Shown here: one piece after another, positions 1 to 9,130 of the stretch
How positions within the stretch are numbered: position 1 is the first letter of the stretch
Layout of the letters: each line of letters starts with the position of its first letter
NCBI GenBank assembly: GCA_021809755.1
Contig: JAJZJZ010000002.1
Span: 1-64,000, forward strand
Direction: 5' to 3'
DNA from: Thermoplasmata archaeon
Lineage (GTDB): Archaea > Thermoplasmatota > Thermoplasmata > Thermoplasmatales > Thermoplasmataceae
DNA length: 64,000 bases
Position numbers and translations under genes: made by a program
The notes under the pieces: model-generated
The model's database searches: none
What the model saw: the letters and a program-made list of their open reading frames with translations, nothing else
Told to the model about the DNA's origin: nothing

Positions 1-468
1 TGTCATGGGATCAAGTGGAGTTTCTAGGTTTCCATCTGGTGTTGTTTTGGTTTTCATTCCCATTTCTGAAGTTGGCGAAGCCTGTCCCGTTGTAAGGCCG
101 AATATCTGGTTGTCAGAAACGATGTATGTGATGTCTGTATTTCTCCTTGCAGCATGGAAGAAGTGCTGAGTCCCCTCATTAAATCCGTCTCCGTCTCCTC
201 CATATCCTATAACGGTAAGTTTTGGATTAACCCATTTTATTGCAGTTGCAACAGGAAGGAGTCTCCCGTGTATACCATGGAAACCATATGCTCTAATATA
301 TTCAGGCAGATTGCTTGAGCATCCGATACCTGAAACCACAGTAGTGTCTTTGGGTTCAATTCCCAACTCTGCAAGTGCACCAGATATGGCTGTAAGCTGG
401 GCAAAGTTGCCGCAGCCTGGGCACCAATCCGGTTTTACCGTTCCTTTAAAATCACTTATTGTTGTCAT
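1..468 (-). CDS. korB: 2-oxoacid:ferredoxin oxidoreductase beta subunit (partial, runs off the left edge)
   Basis: This is the thiamine-diphosphate subunit of an enzyme that oxidatively decarboxylates 2-oxoacids with CoA and passes electrons to ferredoxin. Read on the minus strand from the ATG at 468, it shows the CPGCG motif at residues 16-20, which ligates the single 4Fe-4S cluster of Sulfolobus-type enzymes. It also shows the ThDP/Mg motif GDGDGFNEGTQHF and the downstream DNQIFGLTTGQASPTS stretch. About 156 residues are visible and the C-terminus lies outside the window. The start is 4 bases after the alpha-subunit stop, so the two genes form one transcript. Substrate specificity (pyruvate or 2-oxoglutarate) cannot be read from the sequence. 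Confidence 0.93.
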   Translation of the reverse strand, partial: MTTISDFKGTVKPDWCPGCGNFAQLTAISGALAELGIEPKDTTVVSGIGCSSNLPEYIRAYGFHGIHGRLLPVATAIKWVNPKLTVIGYGGDGDGFNEGTQHFFHAARRNTDITYIVSDNQIFGLTTGQASPTSEMGMKTKTTPDGNLETPLDPMT

Positions 469-472
469 ATTT

Positions 473-2212
473 TCATCTCTTTATTATTGCCTCTATTTCT
501 TCACTCAATTTTCCAGGATAGAATGATTCTCCATCGTATTTCACTATTAAATCCCCTGTTATGCTGAATTCCGACATAACAAGCCTTCTCAATTGACCAG
601 TGTAGTTATTCTCAACGAATATGATGTGTTTCTTTCCTTTTACCAGTTCTAAAATATCTCTGTTCATAGGGTACAGGTGTGTTATCTCAATAACGCCAAT
701 TTTCACCCCCTTTCCTCTTAGAATATCAACAGCTTCTTCAACAGCTCCCTGGGTTGAGCCCCACTGGATTAATACACTATCAGCATCCTTGATCATATAT
801 GTTGGTGTAGGAGGTATGCTTTTCTCATACTCCTCAATTTTTCTCATTCTCTTTTCCATTGCAAGCTTTCTCAGGTATGGATCTGTAACTGCATCGCTTA
901 CCACATCTCCCCTTTCATCGTGTTCATCGGAATCCTCATTGTGCATAAGACCAGGTTGTCCAGGTAAAGCCCTGAATGAGATTCCATCGCTGGTAAATTC
1001 ATATCTTCTGTAATTCTCCACACCATCTTTTGCAATTTTTCCTGTATCTATTTTGAAATTTGTATCAAGTTTGTCGACGGTTTCATAGTGTTCTGCAAGG
1101 TAAAGGTCTGTGAGATAAAGAACAGGCAACTGATAAATCTCAGCTATATTCAAAGCTTCACTCATCATATAGTATGCTTCTTCCACATTTCTTGGCGCGA
1201 GGATAACCTTAGGAAAATCTCCCTGTGAGGCTCCCAGAACCTGAAGCAGATCACCCTGCTCAGTCTTCGTGGGCAATCCTGTTGAGGGTCCAGCTCTCTG
1301 TGCTTCATACACCACGAGAGGAACCTCCATCATACCAGACATTCCAACAGCTTCGGTCATCAGTGCAAAACCTCCACCAGAGGTTCCGGTCATTGCGCGT
1401 ACTCCTGCATAATTTGCTCCTATGGCCATGTTTATGGCCGATATTTCATCCTCTGTTACCTTTACAAAAACATCAAGAGATTTGCTGTGCTGTGCAAGAA
1501 AATGCAGAAAAGATGATGCTGGTGTCATAGGATAACCAAAGAATGCTTTCAGACCACCTCTTACTGCTCCAAGACCCGCAGAATCTCCTCCAGCAAGGAG
1601 ATATTTGGTCTCTTTCTTGTATTGTAATTTCTTATCTGATTTGCCGTAAGTACTCACAAAATATTCATAACCTTCCTTTGCAGCCTTCACATTCTGTTCT
1701 GCAATCTCACCCTTACCTCCAAACTGATCTCTAATGATATCAGCCAGAACCTCAAAATCTGCAGAAAGATAACCGCAAACAGCCCCAAGGGCAACAGTGT
1801 TCTTTAGAAGCGGATTTTTGCTATATTTCTGACCTATTTCAGAAAGCGGAACAGGGCAATATTTTACACTGTCCTTGTATTCCTTAAAACCTGTCAACGA
1901 TTTATCATATATTGCAATGCCATTTAGGCTGGATGCCCCGCCCTCGTTTATTTCGGGGTTTGTATGCCTTTCAAGGCCATCCTTATTCAGAGTTACAAGG
2001 ATATCAAGACCGTCTCCCTGATTCTTCACCTTTTCTGAAGATGCCCGAATCTGGTACCAGCTCTGTCCTCCCCTAATGATACTCTGATAATAGTTATATG
2101 TTGAAGTGTGAAGGCCGTTACGTGAAAATACCTTTGCCATTATAAGGCCTGCCGATTGAACACCATCACCGGCGGCTCCTGCAATCCTTACTATAACTTC
2201 GTTCTTATTCAT
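473..2212 (-). CDS. korA: 2-oxoacid:ferredoxin oxidoreductase, fused gamma-alpha subunit
   Basis: The 579-residue protein is a natural fusion. Residues 1-190 form the gamma domain (AGAAGDGVQSAG near the N-terminus, then SIIRGGQSWYQIR). Residues 200-579 form the alpha (pyrimidine-binding) domain, with YPMTPAS at 227-233 in place of the usual YPITP. This gamma-alpha fusion paired with a short beta subunit is the architecture of Sulfolobus and Thermoplasma 2-oxoacid:ferredoxin oxidoreductases, which accept several 2-oxoacids. The length is usual for the family. The ATG at 2212 follows an AT-rich TATA-like stretch at about 2242-2252 on the minus strand, suggesting a short-leader transcript. It works in central carbon metabolism by reducing ferredoxin. 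Confidence 0.93.
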   Translation of the reverse strand: MNKNEVIVRIAGAAGDGVQSAGLIMAKVFSRNGLHTSTYNYYQSIIRGGQSWYQIRASSEKVKNQGDGLDILVTLNKDGLERHTNPEINEGGASSLNGIAIYDKSLTGFKEYKDSVKYCPVPLSEIGQKYSKNPLLKNTVALGAVCGYLSADFEVLADIIRDQFGGKGEIAEQNVKAAKEGYEYFVSTYGKSDKKLQYKKETKYLLAGGDSAGLGAVRGGLKAFFGYPMTPASSFLHFLAQHSKSLDVFVKVTEDEISAINMAIGANYAGVRAMTGTSGGGFALMTEAVGMSGMMEVPLVVYEAQRAGPSTGLPTKTEQGDLLQVLGASQGDFPKVILAPRNVEEAYYMMSEALNIAEIYQLPVLYLTDLYLAEHYETVDKLDTNFKIDTGKIAKDGVENYRRYEFTSDGISFRALPGQPGLMHNEDSDEHDERGDVVSDAVTDPYLRKLAMEKRMRKIEEYEKSIPPTPTYMIKDADSVLIQWGSTQGAVEEAVDILRGKGVKIGVIEITHLYPMNRDILELVKGKKHIIFVENNYTGQLRRLVMSEFSITGDLIVKYDGESFYPGKLSEEIEAIIKR

Positions 2213-2331
2213 TATTATCTATCTGTTATCTCAATAATGTATTTATGATTTTATCAGTGAACTTCTATTTCAGGCTGTTTTCAGTGAACTCTGCATGTGA
2301 TTGGCACAAGAATTAGGGCAAGATGTAAAAT

Positions 2332-3735
2332 ATGGAAATGCGATTTATGGATATGTCCAGAAAAGAACGGGATGTATTGGGCGAAGTAAGTCTTGAGGAT
2401 AATGAGTATTTTGGAGTAAATACCTTCAGAGCGAGAAACAATTTCCAGATATCTGGTATCACCGCAGATTTTGATCATGTGAGAGCAATGGTAACAGCCA
2501 AAAGATCTGCAGCTGTTGCCAACAACAAACTTGGAGCATTACCAGAGGAAAAGAAGAAGTTCATTGTAGAGGCATGCGATGACATATTATCCGGTAAATT
2601 AAAGGATCAGTTTGTCATAGACGTATTTCAAGCGGGAGCAGGCACGTCATTCAACATGAACTGCAACGAGGTAATATGTAACCTTGCCTTGGAAAAGTCA
2701 GGAAGAAAAAAGGGTGATTTTTCATTTATTCATCCAAATGATCATGTTAATATGAGTCAGTCTACAAACGATTTCTATCCCACCATGATGAGAATTAACA
2801 CCATATTCAAATATGAAAAACTTGTGAAAGAATTGAAGGATTTGAAATTGTCCACGGAAAAGAAGGCTAAAGAATTTTCCGGGATTAAGAAACCGGGAAG
2901 AACTCACCTTCAGGATGCAGCACCTATGACCCTTGGAATGGAATTCTCTGCATGGGCTTATACCATGGGAAAGGCACTTAAGGAACTGGAACAGGCTGCA
3001 GAATTTATCCTTGAACTAAATGCCGGGGGAACTGCAACAGGAACAGGTGTGAACACCCCACAAGGATTTGCAGGCGAGGTTGTGGCAGAGATATCAAGAT
3101 TCACCGGTTACAATTTCAGGAAGAGCGAAAATCTACCCGGCATAATGGAATTCCAGTCAGATTTCTCAAGAATGATGAATGCTGTGACCAACCTGGCACT
3201 TGACCTCACAAAAATCTCAAACGATATTCGATTGATGTATTCTGGACCGGGTGCAGGCATTCATGAAATAACAATACCTGCAGTTCAACAGGGTTCATCA
3301 ATAATGCCGGGAAAGATTAACCCGTCCATTGCTGAGGCAATGAATATGATATGTCATTCCGTAATTGGAGCTCAGCAATCTGTCAATATATCCGTGCAGG
3401 CAGGCCAGCTTGAACTCAATGTAATGATGCCTGGTATAGACTATGAACTTTCCAGATCAATGGATATAATGACAAATGGAATGCGCATGCTTCGATCACT
3501 TCTCATTGACGGCATGGGTGCAAACGAAGAGGCATGCAGGGAAAATCTCTCAAAGAGTTTTGGTTCAGCAGTTCTACTCAACCCATATCTGGGATACGAT
3601 GCAGTTGCAAAGATTGTGAGAGAGGCCCTTGAAACGCATAAGCCCATAAAGGATCTCGTTCTGAAAACAGGAAAACTCACAGAAAAGGAATTTGTTGATA
3701 TTATGAGCGGGGTAAAGATTGCAGGGAAGAAGTGA
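2332..3735 (+). CDS. aspA: Aspartate ammonia-lyase / class II fumarase family enzyme
   Basis: The 467-residue protein belongs to the aspartase/fumarase superfamily, which eliminates ammonia or water from a succinate-type substrate to give fumarate. Visible blocks are GRTHLQDAAPMTLGMEF from 189, AGGTATGTGVNTP from 231 and the signature GSSIMPGKINP at 321-331, which carries the catalytic serine loop. Features that lean towards aspartase are IHEITIP before the signature and AGQLELNVMMPGIDY after it. The PGK of the signature and GRTHLQD are fumarase-like, so the substrate is not settled. The family SGPR block reads SGPGAG here, which is unusual. Three near start codons (2332, 2338, 2347) are possible. 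It is divergent from korA. Confidence 0.78.
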   Translation: MEMRFMDMSRKERDVLGEVSLEDNEYFGVNTFRARNNFQISGITADFDHVRAMVTAKRSAAVANNKLGALPEEKKKFIVEACDDILSGKLKDQFVIDVFQAGAGTSFNMNCNEVICNLALEKSGRKKGDFSFIHPNDHVNMSQSTNDFYPTMMRINTIFKYEKLVKELKDLKLSTEKKAKEFSGIKKPGRTHLQDAAPMTLGMEFSAWAYTMGKALKELEQAAEFILELNAGGTATGTGVNTPQGFAGEVVAEISRFTGYNFRKSENLPGIMEFQSDFSRMMNAVTNLALDLTKISNDIRLMYSGPGAGIHEITIPAVQQGSSIMPGKINPSIAEAMNMICHSVIGAQQSVNISVQAGQLELNVMMPGIDYELSRSMDIMTNGMRMLRSLLIDGMGANEEACRENLSKSFGSAVLLNPYLGYDAVAKIVREALETHKPIKDLVLKTGKLTEKEFVDIMSGVKIAGKK

Positions 3736-3987
3736 TTCTTTCCTCCTAAATTTCTAATTTTATTTTATGGTCATATGTCATTTTGTTTCTAATTCAGCGT
3801 ATGGTAATTTTAACGCTCAATCTCTAAATCAAATATTATGGAATTTATTCAAAGTTGACCTTATAGATATTAAATATTAGACGAAACAAATCGTGCAGGG
3901 ATTAAGCATTGGAACATTGATTAAAAGCGCTCATTTATTTAATACGTGACATCCAAATTAAAAATAGGGAAGATATCCTATTATAGA

Positions 3988-5898
3988 ATGAAGTTTATCC
4001 TACAGATATTTTCCATTGTTATTGTCTTTGCCTTTTTAGCAACATCGGCAGAAACTCTAAATATAAATTCAGAACCTAATATACCACACTGCGCTGGAAC
4101 ATCTTCAGGTTTTATCCATTTCTCCTCTTCAAGTAATAATTTAGTTAAGGGAGGAAGTGTCCAATACACCAGAGTTCATTCCAATAATAGTTTATTACAT
4201 GGAAATAGGTGCACAGGTACCAATACAAGTACGTTCAATCATCCTCGTTCTGGGGTATTTGATTCCGAAAATGGATATATACACATGACAAATTATCTTC
4301 ACAATACTGGTAATCTCTCCGTCATAAATAGTTCTACAAATAAAATAGAATCCAAATACTCAGTGATATTCACAGAGTCGGGTCTGCCATCAAATGCAAC
4401 ATGGTATGTGAACATAACCGGTCAAGCATCATCAGGACCAATAAATGAAGCTGGAACTTTTAATATATATCTGGTAAATGGCACTTATAATTATACCAGC
4501 ACTACCTCCAACAAGCAATATTATGCATATGGTGCAACATACGGTAAAACCACTGTCAGTGGATCGCCTGATGTTATTCAAATACCATTTTATAGTGAAT
4601 TATTCAAATTAAATATAAATGAAACGGGTTTGCCTTACGGTAATTCATGGTATGTAAACCTCTCAACCGGCATGAAATCTCATCAGATTACCGGTTCTAT
4701 ATACACAACCGACTTGATGAACGGAACATATAATTTTACAGTCGCAACATCAAACAAGAGTTTAGAAGTATCTTCAGCACTTGGAACTTTTACAATCAAT
4801 GGAGCAACTGTTAATGTATCAGTGAAGTTCTCAGAATTATTTACAGTTACCCTCACTGAAACAGGTCTTCCAAGCATTGATTACTGGTATGTGAACATAA
4901 CAGGTGAATCATCATCAGATTCAGGTCAATTGGCTGCAGGATCATCCTATTCATTCTCTTTAATCAACGGATCCTATCAATACAACATAGTAACAAACGA
5001 CAAGATATACCATGCCAATGCAGGATCATTCACTGTAAATGGAGCGTCTTTAACCGAATCGGTATCATTTTCATACTACACATATTCAGTTACATTCTCA
5101 GAATCAGGATTGCCATCAGGTGATCTGTGGTATGTGAATCTCTCTAACGAAGCGGTATCAGGTGCAATAAGTACCTTATCCTATTCATTCTCTTTAATCA
5201 ACGGAACATATCAATACAACATAGCAACAAACGACAAGATATACCATGCCAATGCAGGTTCATTCACTGTAAATGGAGCGTCTTTAACCGAATCGGTATC
5301 ATTTGCATTGTACAAGTATTCAATCACTTTCACTGAAACAGGCTTACCCTCTGATACAACTTGGTTTGTTAACATAACCGGTCAAACATCATCAGGACTG
5401 TTATCCGCTGGGTCATCATTTACTGTGGTACTCACAAATGGAACATATTATTATTTAATTGGGACACCTCATAAGATCTATGCTACAAACACATACGAAT
5501 TCCAAGTAATCGGAAAAGCGTTATCTGAAGCAATCACCTTCTCAAAGGTATTGTATAATGTAACATTTACTGAAACTGGATTAAAATCAGGGACATCATG
5601 GTCTGTAACGTTTGATGGTTTAACTCAAAACTCAACAAATTCATCAATTATATTCACGGCGGTAAACGGAAGTCACACATACAAGATTGGAAATGTATCT
5701 GGATATACTGTATCTCCAACATCCGGTTCACCTTTAATAAACGGAAAAAATGTTTCCATATTCATTGCATTCAAGTCAAATCCCGCATCCGTATTGACCA
5801 CAGAGGAGATATATGTTGTAATAGGAACTATAGTAGGGGTGTTATTAATATCCTTCATAGTATGGAAGAGGAAAGAAAAGGAAGAAATAATTCCATAG
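3988..5898 (+). CDS. Surface protein with six GLPSG/WYVN-type repeats and a C-terminal membrane anchor
   Basis: No enzymatic function is recognised. An N-terminal hydrophobic signal (MKFILQIFSIVIVFAFLATS) leads into a short YVTN-propeller-like remnant (VFDSENGYIH...LSVINSSTN). Six repeats of about 75-80 residues follow, each opening with a strand of the type FTETGLPSGTTWYVNITG and rich in N-x-S/T sequons. One transmembrane helix near the C-terminus (IYVVIGTIVGVLLISFIVW) is followed by KRKEKEE, so the bulk should face outwards. Such proteins are typical of Thermoplasmata, which lack a rigid wall. The frame is also open from a GTG at 3946. A TATA-like stretch at 3934-3943 would place transcription start after that codon, so the ATG at 3988 is preferred. 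An IS66-type element begins 21 bases after the stop. Confidence 0.75.
   Translation: MKFILQIFSIVIVFAFLATSAETLNINSEPNIPHCAGTSSGFIHFSSSSNNLVKGGSVQYTRVHSNNSLLHGNRCTGTNTSTFNHPRSGVFDSENGYIHMTNYLHNTGNLSVINSSTNKIESKYSVIFTESGLPSNATWYVNITGQASSGPINEAGTFNIYLVNGTYNYTSTTSNKQYYAYGATYGKTTVSGSPDVIQIPFYSELFKLNINETGLPYGNSWYVNLSTGMKSHQITGSIYTTDLMNGTYNFTVATSNKSLEVSSALGTFTINGATVNVSVKFSELFTVTLTETGLPSIDYWYVNITGESSSDSGQLAAGSSYSFSLINGSYQYNIVTNDKIYHANAGSFTVNGASLTESVSFSYYTYSVTFSESGLPSGDLWYVNLSNEAVSGAISTLSYSFSLINGTYQYNIATNDKIYHANAGSFTVNGASLTESVSFALYKYSITFTETGLPSDTTWFVNITGQTSSGLLSAGSSFTVVLTNGTYYYLIGTPHKIYATNTYEFQVIGKALSEAITFSKVLYNVTFTETGLKSGTSWSVTFDGLTQNSTNSSIIFTAVNGSHTYKIGNVSGYTVSPTSGSPLINGKNVSIFIAFKSNPASVLTTEEIYVVIGTIVGVLLISFIVWKRKEKEEIIP
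4945..5304 (+). repeat. Near-identical 126-bp internal duplication in the surface protein gene
   Basis: Bases 4945-5070 and 5179-5304 have equal length and differ at about four positions, while the other repeat units of the same gene are clearly diverged at DNA level. They encode the C-terminal halves of repeats 3 and 4. This points to recent unequal recombination or gene conversion within the gene. Confidence 0.85.
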
Positions 5899-5919
5899 TA
5901 ATTTTTATTTTCCTTTTTT

Positions 5920-7434
5920 GTAACTGGTCAGTCTGATGTTCCTGATCCATTATCCGAGTCTTGCTTTTCTTTTCATAACTGACGGGGTATCTGCGATGAA
6001 ATTATTCCCTCTTAATTTTGATGTATAATATATTGAGAATATTCTCGTATATACTTCAGCACCACGTTCAGATCGTGATCCTCCTGATACTTTTCTGTAA
6101 ATCACGGAAGGTCTGAGACCTCTTTCTGCTCTATTGTTCGTAGATTCAACATCAGGATTCATCACAAACTGTAACAGCCACTCTTTCTTTCGTTTCAGGA
6201 GATTTTCCACAAATCTTTGTGATCTCTTATGTTCATAATGGGAAGTAAGAAGGAATGTGAGATCATGATGAAGCTTCTCCACATCCTTCATGGTACCATG
6301 TCCATGATATTCCTTTGCCTCATGGAATATTGTTTGAAGGGATCTCTTTATTCTTCCACCCTCTTCTCCGTAGAAATCTTCAAGTTCCTTTCCATCACAT
6401 ATGATATGTGACCAGCAATATTGCTGATCGTTTTTCGATTTGGATGCAAACTTTTCAAATGCGGAATGTCTGTCGTGTATATCCACTCCTTTGTGATCAG
6501 CAAGAATCTCCAATGGTACTTCATGACCATTGCCCTTTCTCACAGTGAATATTGCCTCGCTTTTGGTGAGGAATGTCCATAGATTGTATGGGCTGCCGGC
6601 TATTCTCCATGAGGTTGAATCCATGTGTCTTGAAGGTGCATTTCTTATTGCATGTAAAAGAGAAGAATATTCTTCTCCAAGTGAATCTGATAGCTGTGAG
6701 AGAATATTCTGAATCTCACCTTCACATATACGGATGCCAAATACATTCATCATGGTTGATGAGACATTCTCAATACTCATCCTCATTCCTATGCGGAAAT
6801 AAGCAACGGTGAGCATTGTTCTTATTGAAAGAGTCGAACCTGATAATGCGTCAGGTATATCAGGTTCGTATATCCTATGGCATTTACCGCAATATAGACG
6901 GTTCATCTTATATTCTATAATATCTGCCTTTATGATGGGTATATCCTCTATGATACGTTTCCTTGTACCCTTTCTTCTCAATGATGAATGGCATTCAGGA
7001 CATTCATGAATATCCAGATGAATCCTTATCTTCCTGTTCGGTTTTGATCTCATGCGGAAGTGTCCCCTGTGACCAGGTTGTGCTCCCGGTCTTTTCTTTT
7101 CCTGATCATGAAGATTCATATTATGAGATTCTGCTGTTTTCTGTATTGCCAGATCATATGTCTTTCCGTTCTTTATTCCTATACTAGAAGGATGTCTTTT
7201 TTTGTATTCATCCAATTCACGTTTTAGTTTCCTGTTTTCATCCTCTAGTTTGTCAACAATCTTTCGAAGATTCTCGTAGGCACGCTGGAACTTCTCAATT
7301 ATCTCCTGATCTCTCGGGATATCAGCTACCAGTATAATCATTTCATTAATATAATGTCCTCATGATATAAGGATCTTTTGGTATATCTGAGCGGTTCCAG
7401 AGAAAACTTTGGGCACATCAGACTGACCAGTTAC
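5920..7434 (-). mobile_element. Intact IS66-family element (single-ORF type), 1515 bp
   Basis: The ends are exact. The 20-base terminal inverted repeat GTAACTGGTCAGTCTGATGT at 5920-5939 is matched perfectly, inverted, at 7415-7434. Directly outside lies an 8-bp target duplication, CCTTTTTT, at 5912-5919 and 7435-7442. Ends starting GTAA and 8-bp duplications are typical of IS66. Only the TnpC-type transposase is present, without the TnpA and TnpB accessory genes, as in the ISBst12 subgroup. The target is a T-tract just after the surface protein stop, probably its terminator. The perfect repeats and duplication indicate a recent insertion. Confidence 0.95.
5950..7341 (-). CDS. IS66-family transposase (TnpC-type)
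   Basis: The 463-residue transposase has the IS66 layout. An N-terminal leucine-zipper-like coiled coil covers about residues 15-50 and is followed by the family block RPGAQPGHRGHF. A zinc-ribbon region comes next (CPECHSSL... and YCGKCHRIYEPDIPDALSG), then the DDE catalytic core with acidic candidates in RHMDSTSWRIAG, ADHKGVDIHDRHSAF and NNRAERGLRP. The frame is uninterrupted and the element has matching ends, so it may be active. The start at 7341 lies 74 bases inside the right inverted repeat. Confidence 0.93.
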   Translation of the reverse strand: MIILVADIPRDQEIIEKFQRAYENLRKIVDKLEDENRKLKRELDEYKKRHPSSIGIKNGKTYDLAIQKTAESHNMNLHDQEKKRPGAQPGHRGHFRMRSKPNRKIRIHLDIHECPECHSSLRRKGTRKRIIEDIPIIKADIIEYKMNRLYCGKCHRIYEPDIPDALSGSTLSIRTMLTVAYFRIGMRMSIENVSSTMMNVFGIRICEGEIQNILSQLSDSLGEEYSSLLHAIRNAPSRHMDSTSWRIAGSPYNLWTFLTKSEAIFTVRKGNGHEVPLEILADHKGVDIHDRHSAFEKFASKSKNDQQYCWSHIICDGKELEDFYGEEGGRIKRSLQTIFHEAKEYHGHGTMKDVEKLHHDLTFLLTSHYEHKRSQRFVENLLKRKKEWLLQFVMNPDVESTNNRAERGLRPSVIYRKVSGGSRSERGAEVYTRIFSIYYTSKLRGNNFIADTPSVMKRKARLG

Positions 7435-7568
7435 CCTTTTTTAGAGTTGAAAGACAAACAGAAACATCTCTCCAATATTTTTATAAGTGCTATTTAAACT
7501 CATTATAACTTTTAGTATTTGATTAACATCTGCAGACAATTCCATTATTATGAAATTATCTGGTATGT

Positions 7569-8513
7569 ATGTTGCAGGTTATTCTTGAATCAGCAGTTCA
7601 GGTGCTGGGTATTTTATTTATTTCACCACTCATTGCAGGCATTTATGAAAACATAAAGGCAAAAACGGAATTCAGGAAAGGGCCTTCTATTTTCCAGCCA
7701 TATTACGATCTTGCAAAATATTTCCGGAAGGAATCAATCATAAGCAGGAATTCCGGTTTTATTCACAGGAATACTCCAATGATAGTTCTATCATTGATGG
7801 TGCTGCTTGCCTTCCTTATACCGGTGCAACCCGGATATACGGTGTTTGCACCACTTGCAGATTTCCTTGGTGGTGCAATGCTCTTCACGCTTGCATCTGT
7901 GCTGACCATATTAGGTGCATTGGACAACAACAGCAATTTTACTGCAATGAGTGCCGGCAGATCTGCCATATTCTCTGCTTTGGCAGAACCAACGCTTATT
8001 GTGGTATTTTTTGCGGTGGCAATTGAAACGGGCACAAATAATCCATACATAACAAATGCCGATCTAACCGCTAACAGCTATCTTTTCCTTTCACTTACTC
8101 ATATTCTGGCATCAATCGCATTCCTTCTATTCTTCATCTTTGAAACGGGAAAGCTGCCTGTTGAAAGCAACGGACTTTCAGAACTGAGTATGATAGAGGA
8201 AGGGAGGATATACGAATACGGTGGGAGAAATCTGTTCTTTATTAAGTATTCATCCATGATAAAGCAATATCTCCTTGGATCACTTCTCCTGAATGTCTTT
8301 ATTTTCCCATGGGGTCTTCAGGCCGGGCTTCTTGGGTCCATTGTGGATATCCCCATAATGCTCCTTAAATGGCTTGTCCTCATCGTATTGCTTGTTCTTC
8401 TGGAGCAGAGCATAGCAAGGATCAGGATATTCAAGATTGCAGATTTCCTCTCCCTATCATTCATCCTGTCAGTTCTATCCGTCACACTCTTTGTAGCAGG
8501 AGGTTTTTCATGA
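7569..8513 (+). CDS. hyfC: Hydrogenase-4/complex I-like membrane subunit, NuoH type
   Basis: The 314-residue integral membrane protein has about eight hydrophobic segments and matches the NuoH/HycD/HyfC family, which docks the peripheral electron-transfer arm onto the membrane arm. Family traits are the early cytoplasmic segment KGPSIFQPYYDLAKYFRKE and the acidic loop FETGKLPVESNGLSELSMIEE. It is the first gene of a six-gene operon and its stop overlaps the next start by 4 bases. AT-rich TATA candidates lie at 7478-7486 and 7491-7499, between the IS66 element and the ATG. The neighbouring IS stops before these elements, so the native promoter is probably intact. Confidence 0.88.
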   Translation: MLQVILESAVQVLGILFISPLIAGIYENIKAKTEFRKGPSIFQPYYDLAKYFRKESIISRNSGFIHRNTPMIVLSLMVLLAFLIPVQPGYTVFAPLADFLGGAMLFTLASVLTILGALDNNSNFTAMSAGRSAIFSALAEPTLIVVFFAVAIETGTNNPYITNADLTANSYLFLSLTHILASIAFLLFFIFETGKLPVESNGLSELSMIEEGRIYEYGGRNLFFIKYSSMIKQYLLGSLLLNVFIFPWGLQAGLLGSIVDIPIMLLKWLVLIVLLVLLEQSIARIRIFKIADFLSLSFILSVLSVTLFVAGGFS

Positions 8514-9130
8514 TAAACCAGGAGGTTCTTGATCTCATAATCGCGGCCATAATTCTCAGTGCAATATGGGCACAGCTTGGTACATTCATGTCGCACAAGG
8601 TGAGGATCGTCACCATACAATCCATCCTTTTGTCGGTATATATCATAGTTCTTGGAATATGGAACTCTGACATAGAGCTGGTTATACTTGGAATCCTCAT
8701 CATAATACTGAGGGCATTTTTAACAAGCACCTTTCTTAACGCAAAGCTTTCTCCGGACCAATTCGTATCAAGGGAAAGATTTGGCGACGCCTCATTTCTC
8801 AGCGTTGTGAGCATTCTCATACTCATATTCTCCTTTATCACCTATCGTATACTTTTCACGCCTCTTGGATATGAAACCATAGGGGACGGCGGCTTCGCCC
8901 TCCTTTTTCAGGGACTGTTTCTTATCGGATCAAGGAAGAGTAAATTCTCCCAGTTTCTTGGGTATATGGAAGAAGAAAACGCCATCGTGATGCTTGGCCT
9001 TGGAATTATATCCATGCCTCTGGTCATTGAGATTAGCGTACTGCTTGATGTCCTTGCCCTTCTCATTGTTTCAACGGTAATAATATCTGATAAGCCTGAA
9101 AGTCAGGTGTTCGAGGAGATGATGGGATGA
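8510..9130 (+). CDS. hyfE: Hydrogenase-4-like membrane subunit, HyfE (NuoK-like)
   Basis: The ATG at 8510 overlaps the hyfC stop (ATGA), giving 206 residues. The frame is open further upstream, but the overlapping start fits the rest of the operon. The protein has about six or seven transmembrane helices and matches HyfE, the NuoK-related subunit of hydrogenase-4-type complexes. It should contribute to the ion-translocating membrane arm. It ends with another 4-base overlap into the next gene. Confidence 0.85.
   Translation: MINQEVLDLIIAAIILSAIWAQLGTFMSHKVRIVTIQSILLSVYIIVLGIWNSDIELVILGILIIILRAFLTSTFLNAKLSPDQFVSRERFGDASFLSVVSILILIFSFITYRILFTPLGYETIGDGGFALLFQGLFLIGSRKSKFSQFLGYMEEENAIVMLGLGIISMPLVIEISVLLDVLALLIVSTVIISDKPESQVFEEMMG

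Noticed and set aside
2332..3735. Firm assignment as class II fumarase
   Set aside because: Fumarase- and aspartase-like residues are mixed. The IHEITIP and GQLELNVMMP segments favour aspartase, so only the family is certain.
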